Below are positions 57,981-64,000 of a stretch of 64,000 nt of DNA, piece by piece. The notes below the pieces were generated by a model that worked only from the letters and a program-made list of their open reading frames with translations, made no database searches and was not told where the DNA came from. How positions within the stretch are numbered: position 1 is the stretch's first letter; each line of letters opens with the position of its first letter. The stretch spans positions 868,001 through 932,000 of the forward strand of contig PYIU01000007.1 of the NCBI GenBank assembly GCA_003415625.1, written 5' to 3'. The stretch is from Aquanectria penicillioides (taxonomy: Eukaryota > Ascomycota > Sordariomycetes > Hypocreales > Nectriaceae). Position numbers and translations under genes: made by a program.

Positions 57981-59260
57981 ATGCAACCAAGACTCGGTTA
58001 TTCTCGATTGACTACGGAGGACGAAAATCAGAGGAGCAATGATGCCGATGCTGTGCTACCGCTCGGGCGCACTGCGAGCATGATGACACCCACACATGCA
58101 CAATCAGAATCAAGCTTACTTTGGTGGAGTGCCGACACCCACACCACACCTTTTCCCTCTCTTACACGGCCACGGCCGAACTGTAGCTGTCGCGATGAAC
58201 CACCACAAGGAGACGGCCTGACAAGGAAGCTTATTAGTGCGGACAGGGGGAGTTTTCCTCTTTGTTCTCCTGGCCTTCTTTTTTCCCCTTGCTCCCGTAC
58301 CCCGGGCCTTGGCTTCATCGGGCCCCGGCAGCCCAGCGCATGGCCGAGCATCCATTCAAGACTCTCGAAATTCTGCTGCCTGCTCCCAGACGGAGCGCGT
58401 GCTTGTGCGCCGTCCGTTCTTGGCCCCCCCTCGTCCGACCGTTTAGCTCCGGCGTCTCAGCTCCGATCGTGGCGCCCGCCAGAAGCACCACAGCTAGATC
58501 TGCCCGAATTGTTGTCGATGGCCTCGGGCTGGGTTTGGCTGGACGGCTGCGACTGTCTCTCGTCCGTGGCATGGTCATTTCATATTGAGGATTGTTTTTT
58601 CTTTTTTTTTTTTTTTCTATAACCTTTTCCTATCTGTTGCTTCTCTCGCGGCGAAACTAATAAAAGGCAATGTGGCCAACATCTGGCTTTCCGTAGGCCT
58701 CATGAATCATGACGCCGAGAGTAGACCTGGATTGCCCGATTTAGACTTGCCGTGATGTGCACAATTGAACCTGCTTTTTGTTGCTGGAGAGCCTGCTGAG
58801 AGAGCCCAAGTACGAGAAAGCAGCTGCAAACCCGACGGCTGAACAAACGAAAACACCCCAGAGGTACGGGGGTCGCTAACAGAAAGCAGCTGTGGCTAAG
58901 GCGACGGCCGGTTAGAGAACGAGGAACCTGGCGCTATCGGCCCGAAAGCCTCCATGTGCCGAGACCCAAGGATTGCGGAGACTGGGGGAACAGGGGTGGC
59001 TTGCATGCGGGCCCATGGGGGCGTCGTTATTGTGGAGTTTTTGCGGGCGGCCAAGGTCGAACGACCTCAAGCCGGAGTTGACAATCCTACATCTACATAG
59101 TGCATGGCCTGTGGTTTGCATTTGCATAGACTTAGAGTGCTGTAGTGTGAGGTGTCATTGGCATCAACCGCGACATTCTGGGGGGTGAGGGATCCTGGCC
59201 CAGCCAGCTCAGCTCCGCCCAACCCCTCCCGCCCGGGCGGATGCGACCACTGGGCCGTGT

Positions 59261-59298
59261 AGTTTGGTTTAGTTTAGTTTGGTTTGGTTTGGTTTGTT
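59261..59298 (+). repeat. GTTTG/GTTTA pentamer repeat
   Basis: Seven to eight tandem pentamers (GTTTG with GTTTA variants) form a minisatellite about 590 bp before the sugar transporter start codon. Confidence 0.7.
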
Positions 59299-59325
59299 AG
59301 TTGATTGATTCATTAGTTAGTCTTT

Positions 59326-59711
59326 CCGGGGGGTGTGGTCTTGGATGGAGATGGAGTCATTTGTCTGACAGTCTCACCCATCATCTCACACACCCCTATA
59401 CATGCGTCAAGAGACGCCCTAGACACACCCCGATCATCCTGGACACTGCCCGAACGGGGTACGCGACGCTCCTCTGGCCATCCTTCACCGTGGTAGTTGA
59501 CCGCACTCGAACGAAACAACCATGCCCGTTGTCTGTATGCGCGCAGGACGCCCCATGGGACGCTCACGGATTAGCTTCCTGGAAACAGGGACCCGACCAG
59601 TTGTGCGTTTTCGTCTCCATCTGGGGCATCAGGGCGATCGTCTGGGGAGCCATTTGTCGGTTCGTCTGGAGAAACACAAATAGCCGTCGTGTTCCTCTCC
59701 CATTTCCCCAG
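59326..59711. promoter_or_regulatory. Cluster of CreA-type boxes (SYGGGG)
   Basis: Matches to the CreA/Mig1 carbon-repressor consensus SYGGGG: CCGGGG at 59326, CTGGGG at 59621 and 59642 (21 bp apart, two helical turns, same face), and the reverse CCCCAG at 59706. All lie within 560 bp of the transporter start. CreA binding is known for fungal sugar-use genes; binding here is inferred from sequence only. Confidence 0.45.
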
Positions 59712-59883
59712 ACTTCCACTGTTGAACCATCTCATCCTTTCCATTGTTTTATTCAGAGGCGTCTCCACACCAAGCGGATCGCGTCTTGAGACCTGGGACT
59801 TATACCCCCTCCCCTTTGTGCTTGCCACTCGTGTCTCCTGCCCATCACTTCTGAAAATCTTCCCTTCCTGACCCACGCCCGTC

Positions 59884-62098
59884 ATGGCTGATATTCAGTA
59901 TGTGTTTATTCTCTGAGACCACGCCGCAGGCAAAGAATCAATTGCGTCTGCGTCTGGTCTGCTTCTGCATTCCTCTCTTCCCTCGCTAACACCGCCTCCC
60001 CAGACCAACTTCCAAGGACGGCTACACCATGAGTGCCGGGTACAATTCCGATGAGAAGCCCGTGGCTCATACTGAGCATGCAGACCTCACCACCAACCTC
60101 GAGGCCAAGTACGTTGCCCAACACAGCCACCCGACGTTGCTGTTGAAATTGGTCTTGAGAGAGAGATGCCGTGTCTAACACCCTTGCAGGATCAAGAACC
60201 CTTTGGAGGGAATCCCCCGCGCCCAGCTCATGCGCGATGTCGAGACCTGGGCTGAGCGAAGGGGTCTGCAGGAGCACATCCCCATCCTGAAGAAGGGAGC
60301 CCTCGTGGCCCAGAACCCCGCCAACATCCGCAACATTGATGGCGAGGAAAAGCTCACGGACCGCGAGATTGAGGTCCTCGAGCGTGAGGTCACTCACCGC
60401 TGGCAGATGCCCAGGAAGCTTCTCACCACCATCATCACCTGCTCCATCGGTGCCGCCGTCCAGGGCTGGGATCAGACCGGTTCCAATGGCGCTAACCTGT
60501 GGTTCCCCAACCACTACGGCATTGGCAGCAAGAGCACTCACGACCAGATTCTCGTCGGTATCATCAACGCTGCTCCTTACATTGGCAGCGCGTAAGTCTC
60601 ACTTAGGCAATATCCCATGACCACAAATATCCATTTACTAACTATATTTGCCCTCCAGCTTCATCGGTTGCTGGCTTTCTGACCCCATCAACAACTACTT
60701 CGGTCGCCGTGGTGTCATCTTCTTCTCATCTCACTTCTGTATCTGGCCTGTCATCGGTTCCGCCTTCAGCCACACATGGCAACAGCAGCTTGCCAACCGT
60801 ATTCTCATGGGTATCGGAATGGGTGTCAAGGCTTCGACTGTCCCCATCTACGCCGCCGAGAACGCCCCTGCTTCGATCCGTGGTGCCCTGGTCATGTCAT
60901 GGCAGATGTGGACCGCTTTTGGTATCTTCCTTGGAACCGCCTTCAACCTTGCCGTCTATCACGTTGCCGATATCAACTGGCGTCTCATGCTTGGCGCTCC
61001 TTTTCTCCCCGCCGTTCCCCTGATGCTTCTTATCTACACCTGCCCCGAGTCGCCTCGTTGGTACATGAAGAAGGGCCGCTTCCCTGATGCCTGGAAGTCC
61101 ATGTCTCAACTCCGATTCGACCAGATCCAGGTTGCCCGCGATATGTACTACATCAGCGCCCAGCTCGAGATTGAGAACCACCTCGTCGGCAAGACCAACT
61201 ACGCCACCCGCTTCACCCAACTCTTCACCATCCCCCGAGTCCGCCGTGCCAGTGTCGCTGCCTTCACCGTCATGATTGCCCAGCAGATGTGCGGCATCAA
61301 CATCATCGCTTTCTACTCCACCACCGTCTTCTCTGATGCTGGCATGTCTGACTTCCGTGCTATGCTTGGATCTTTCGGCTTCGGTCTTGTCAACTGGCTG
61401 TTCGCCTTCCCTGCTTTCTGGACCATCGACACCTTCGGTCGACGAAGCCTTCTCCTCTTCACCTTTCCTCAGATGACATGGACCCTCCTGGCTGCCGGTC
61501 TCTGCACTCTCATCTCCAGGGATCTCGACACCGTCCGCACTGGCCTCATCTGCTTGTTCGTCTTCATGTTTGGCGCTTTCTACTCTCCTGGTGAGGGTCC
61601 TGTGCCTTTCACCTACAGTGCTGAAGTCTTCCCTCTGTCCCACCGCGAGACTGGTATGGGTTTCGCCGTCGCTACTTGTCTCTTCTGGGCTGCCGTTCTC
61701 GGCACCTCGTTCCCCTTCCTGCTCAGCCAGCTCGGCACAGTCGTAAGTACTTTCAACACACTCCGAAACCCAAACACTGCAACTAACACACTCTACAGGG
61801 TGCCTTTGGTCTCTATGCTGGTTTCAATGTCGTCGCCTTTGTCATGATCTTCTTCCTGGTCCCCGAAACTAAGCAGCGAACCCTCGAAGAGCTCGACTGG
61901 GTCTTTGCCGTCCCCATGAGCAAGTTCGCCAACTACCAGCTCAAGGTTGCGCTCCCCTGGTGGATCAAGAAGTACGTCTTCCTCCAGCGCCGTGCTACCA
62001 AGGAGCCTCTCTACCACTTCGAGAACCTTGCCAACATGTCCCCTGGCCACTCCGATATCGAATCCTCCCCCACCGAGAGCGAGCGAAAGATGTCCTGA
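59884..62098 (+). CDS. MFS sugar transporter
   Basis: Plasma-membrane hexose/polyol uptake protein of the Sugar_tr family. Five exons: 59884-59897, 60004-60108, 60190-60591, 60659-61742 and 61799-62098, all GT-AG and in phase, giving 634 residues. The first exon has only 14 nt (MADI plus part of Q). A hydrophilic N-terminal extension of about 115 residues precedes helix 1 (LLTTIITCSIGAAVQGWDQTG). Family marks: NNYFGRRG after helix 2, ENAPASIRGALVMSWQ, PESPRWYMKKGR at the end of the first half, AQQMCGINIIAFYSTTVF in helix 7, FTYSAEVFPLSHRETGMGF, and PETKQRTLEELDWVF after helix 12. The C-terminal tail is Ser/Glu-rich. The substrate cannot be fixed from motifs. Upstream CreA-type boxes suggest glucose repression. 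Confidence 0.94.
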
Positions 62099-62682
62099 AT
62101 GGATTGATTATTCGTATGCTCTTGTGGCTTTCATTAATGCTGCCCCCTTATCCCACAGTGGATCCTGGATGGACTTGAGAGAGTGTGTAAAGCTACATTG
62201 AGGGATTGTTCGGACAGAAATTGATACCCACTCGCTAAGGTTCATGTTTTTAGTTTGGCGTGTTATTGATGTTGGGTGGGGAGGCGGGTTGCTAGTCTTT
62301 TTTACCACTGAGTTGCAGCGGTATTTATTGCAGACAGGGCCAGGAGTACACCCAACATGATGACATGGCTGTTTGATAAGAAACTTGCATGATTTACAGA
62401 ACAAGCCCCGCATCTTACTATGTGATGACCCCCACAGCCTCTCCACTTTGGAAGGCATTCGCGGCAGTCTGGGAAGCGAGGAGCTGATCTGATCTCAGAT
62501 CTGATGTTACCCACTATTCAATGCAGGTGGACAGGCAGCAGTTTACCGCCAGCCTGGGTGCACTCCAGTGGATGGCATTATAGGTCTTACAAATTAGAGG
62601 TGGGACTTGGATGAACATTGAAATCGTGTCTGTATCGCGTGACTTTATGAATTACTTAAATCTTATCTATCCGCTTCAGCAA
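62099..62682. other. Intergenic region, convergent
   Basis: Holds the 3' ends of the sugar transporter (+) and the ABC transporter (-). No other feature was seen. Confidence 0.5.
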
Positions 62683-64000
62683 TTATTTATTGCTTTGCTT
62701 GCGGCCTTTCCAATGGGTTCTCATGATCCTCACCACAGCCCAAGCTAGCAGCCTATACGCGACAATGCACCCAGCTAAAATGGCTACATTGATATCTGGA
62801 TCTTCATTCAACTTGTACAACTCGAGAACATCTTCTCCTGTCTCAATTGGACAAGATCCATCGGGCAGCCTTTGACTATCAGTGCAAGTGAACTGGACAC
62901 CACGTAGCGAGTATGGTGCGACCGCTCGAGCCGCGTACCTCAGAGGTGACAGGTAGTTGAATGACGTGAACAACTTGGGCATGTCGATGGAGAGGATACC
63001 CACCATGAGGTTTGCCACTGAGAGGAAGATTCCCATGATCTGGATGGCGAAGCCGGCGTGGCCGAATAAGGTGTTAAACATGATGCCTAGACTTTCACCG
63101 CAGGACACAATGCCAAAACATGAAAATACACACACAAAGTACATCTTTGCGTTTCTCGGCATCCCAACTGCGAGGTCACCTAGAATGCCAAAAATAAGAC
63201 AGCTGATAATCTCAAAGGGTACCTCAAGAATAGTGTACGACGCCAAGAACGCCTCAATGCTGTAAACACCATCATCATCCTCTCGGTAGAAGACGTCTCG
63301 CTCGTTGGGGTATATGGCCACATTTTGCAGCATGCCGACGAAGTAAAAGGCTCCAATTTCTTGGATAAAACCCATGCGATTCTGTACAGAATAATAGTCG
63401 TTGTCCAGAGGAGCAAAGAATAATGCAAGAATGAGGGCAAGGCCGATAACTTGCATTAGCCGGGCGAGGATAAGTTCAGGTTGGCGTACGGTGTTGATGA
63501 TGGCTCGGCGCAAGAGGAGGGGAAGGGCAGTTTTCAAGGATGCTCGTTTTCGGACGAGGGCCCCGAGTTCAGCGGGTGACGATAAGTTGCATTTGTTAAA
63601 AGACCTGCGGGGAGAGCTGGAAGCCGCAGCCTTCATGATGCCCTGATTCAATGCTTGCTCTGCGACATTGATATCCTTCTCCTCCACCTTATCTCCTTCA
63701 GTCTCCGTGGATGAGTCGTTCCTTGTTCTCCAGCTCTCAATCAGCTTGTCTACCCTTTGTCGTGACTCTGCCTCTCGGTCGTCGCGCTGCAAGTCAATAG
63801 TGATCATATCCAAGGCAAAGTCTGCCGGGTTCGTATGGGTTGGACACTCATGTCCTAGGCTTCCCAGGTAGCCTAACATGTCCTTCCCGGTGCCAGAATA
63901 AACTTGAAACCCCCCACGAGCCAGCAGCAGTACATTGCCGAATTCCTCGAAGAGAGCCGACCGGGCCTGGTGAATGGTGAGAATGAGAGTTCGACCTTCG
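62683..64000 (-). CDS. ABCG-type ABC transporter, 5' part outside window
   Basis: C-terminal part of an ATP-driven exporter of the ABCG (WHITE/PDR-like) group, running off the right edge. The coding frame continues upstream of the internal Met at 63879 to the window end: TLILTIHQARSALFEEFGNVLLLARGGFQVYSG is the H-loop region and end of the nucleotide-binding domain, and ECPTHTNPADFALDMI is the usual ABCG linker. An acidic linker follows (SSTETEGDKVEEKD). The ABC2 membrane domain then has about six helices (LILARLMQVIGLALILALFFA, FIQEIGAFYFVGMLQ, NERDVFYREDDDGVYS, PFEIISCLIFGILGDL, and so on). An extracellular loop with paired cysteines precedes the last helix. The single NBD-TMD order at the C-terminus fits a half-size transporter or the second half of a full one. 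The transported compound is unknown. Confidence 0.92.
   Translation of the reverse strand, partial: EGRTLILTIHQARSALFEEFGNVLLLARGGFQVYSGTGKDMLGYLGSLGHECPTHTNPADFALDMITIDLQRDDREAESRQRVDKLIESWRTRNDSSTETEGDKVEEKDINVAEQALNQGIMKAAASSSPRRSFNKCNLSSPAELGALVRKRASLKTALPLLLRRAIINTVRQPELILARLMQVIGLALILALFFAPLDNDYYSVQNRMGFIQEIGAFYFVGMLQNVAIYPNERDVFYREDDDGVYSIEAFLASYTILEVPFEIISCLIFGILGDLAVGMPRNAKMYFVCVFSCFGIVSCGESLGIMFNTLFGHAGFAIQIMGIFLSVANLMVGILSIDMPKLFTSFNYLSPLRYAARAVAPYSLRGVQFTCTDSQRLPDGSCPIETGEDVLELYKLNEDPDINVAILAGCIVAYRLLAWAVVRIMRTHWKGRKQSNK

Larger units (their letters stand above)
57981..59883 (+). promoter_or_regulatory. Probable long promoter of the sugar transporter
   Basis: Low-complexity and poly-T tracts (about 58594-58617), a GTTTG-type repeat at 59261-59298 and CreA-type boxes precede the ATG at 59884. 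The 213-codon ORF starting at 57981 is Ser/Pro/Arg-rich, has no family features and ends in poly-F from the poly-T tract. I take it as non-coding. Confidence 0.45.

Noticed and set aside
57981..58622. 213-codon plus-strand ORF
   Set aside because: No domain, Ser/Pro/Arg-rich, and its end is read from a poly-T tract; it lies in a promoter-like region.
60897..61643. 248-codon minus-strand ORF
   Set aside because: Shadow of the sugar transporter; Glu/Gly/Asp-rich low-complexity product.
1..64000. CRISPR arrays, bacterial operons, biosynthetic megasynthase
   Set aside because: The window is eukaryotic; no spacer-repeat arrays and no PKS/NRPS-sized genes were seen.

Overview
The window is nuclear DNA from a filamentous ascomycete, most probably a Sordariomycete (Hypocreales/Glomerellales type). 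The evidence is short GT-AG introns with CTNAC-like branch sites, an ApsB/Mto1-type microtubule-organising-centre protein, a fungal N-terminal STAND domain, a Fungal_trans regulator, and an extremely AT-rich block with the look of repeat-induced point mutation (RIP). The species cannot be named from this sequence alone.

Layout. 1-4860 is a RIP-like AT-rich repeat block with no usable ORF; it ends abruptly and 4866-7155 is normal-composition, gene-free DNA. 7156-26000 carries ordinary single-copy genes, all on the + strand: arginase (after a 125-bp tandem promoter repeat), a four-helix membrane protein, a small hydrophilic protein, ApsB, a mitochondrial-looking DUF1479 oxygenase, a DUF1993 protein and a small Mrx7-like protein. 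26172-32072 is on the minus strand: an EF-hand/cysteine-rich protein gene broken by four in-frame stop codons, then a zinc-cluster regulator in which only half of the zinc cluster is visible. 33715-40311 holds a long coiled-coil protein (+), a DUF885 zinc peptidase-like protein (-) and a STAND-N-domain protein (-). A tRNA-Lys(CTT) with a 10-nt intron lies at 41565-41647 (-). It is followed by an ankyrin protein and two tightly spaced conserved unknown genes.

45723-52318 is the most unusual part. A TauD-type dioxygenase, a Dal5-type transporter and a flavin monooxygenase lie side by side, each recognisable over nearly full length and each carrying stop codons and/or frameshifts. It reads as a dead or dying catabolic cluster, unless some of the one-base frame losses are assembly errors. 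52319-59883 is about 7.5 kb with no convincing gene. It ends in a promoter with CreA-type GC boxes in front of an MFS sugar transporter (59884-62098). An ABCG-type transporter runs off the right edge on the minus strand.

Functional links are limited. Arginase acts in arginine catabolism. The sugar transporter shows signs of carbon-catabolite control. The decayed trio would have imported and oxidised a small organic, perhaps sulfonate-like, compound. No intact novel multi-gene system was found; the strongest leads are the decayed cluster, the half zinc cluster and the recurrent one-base frame losses.
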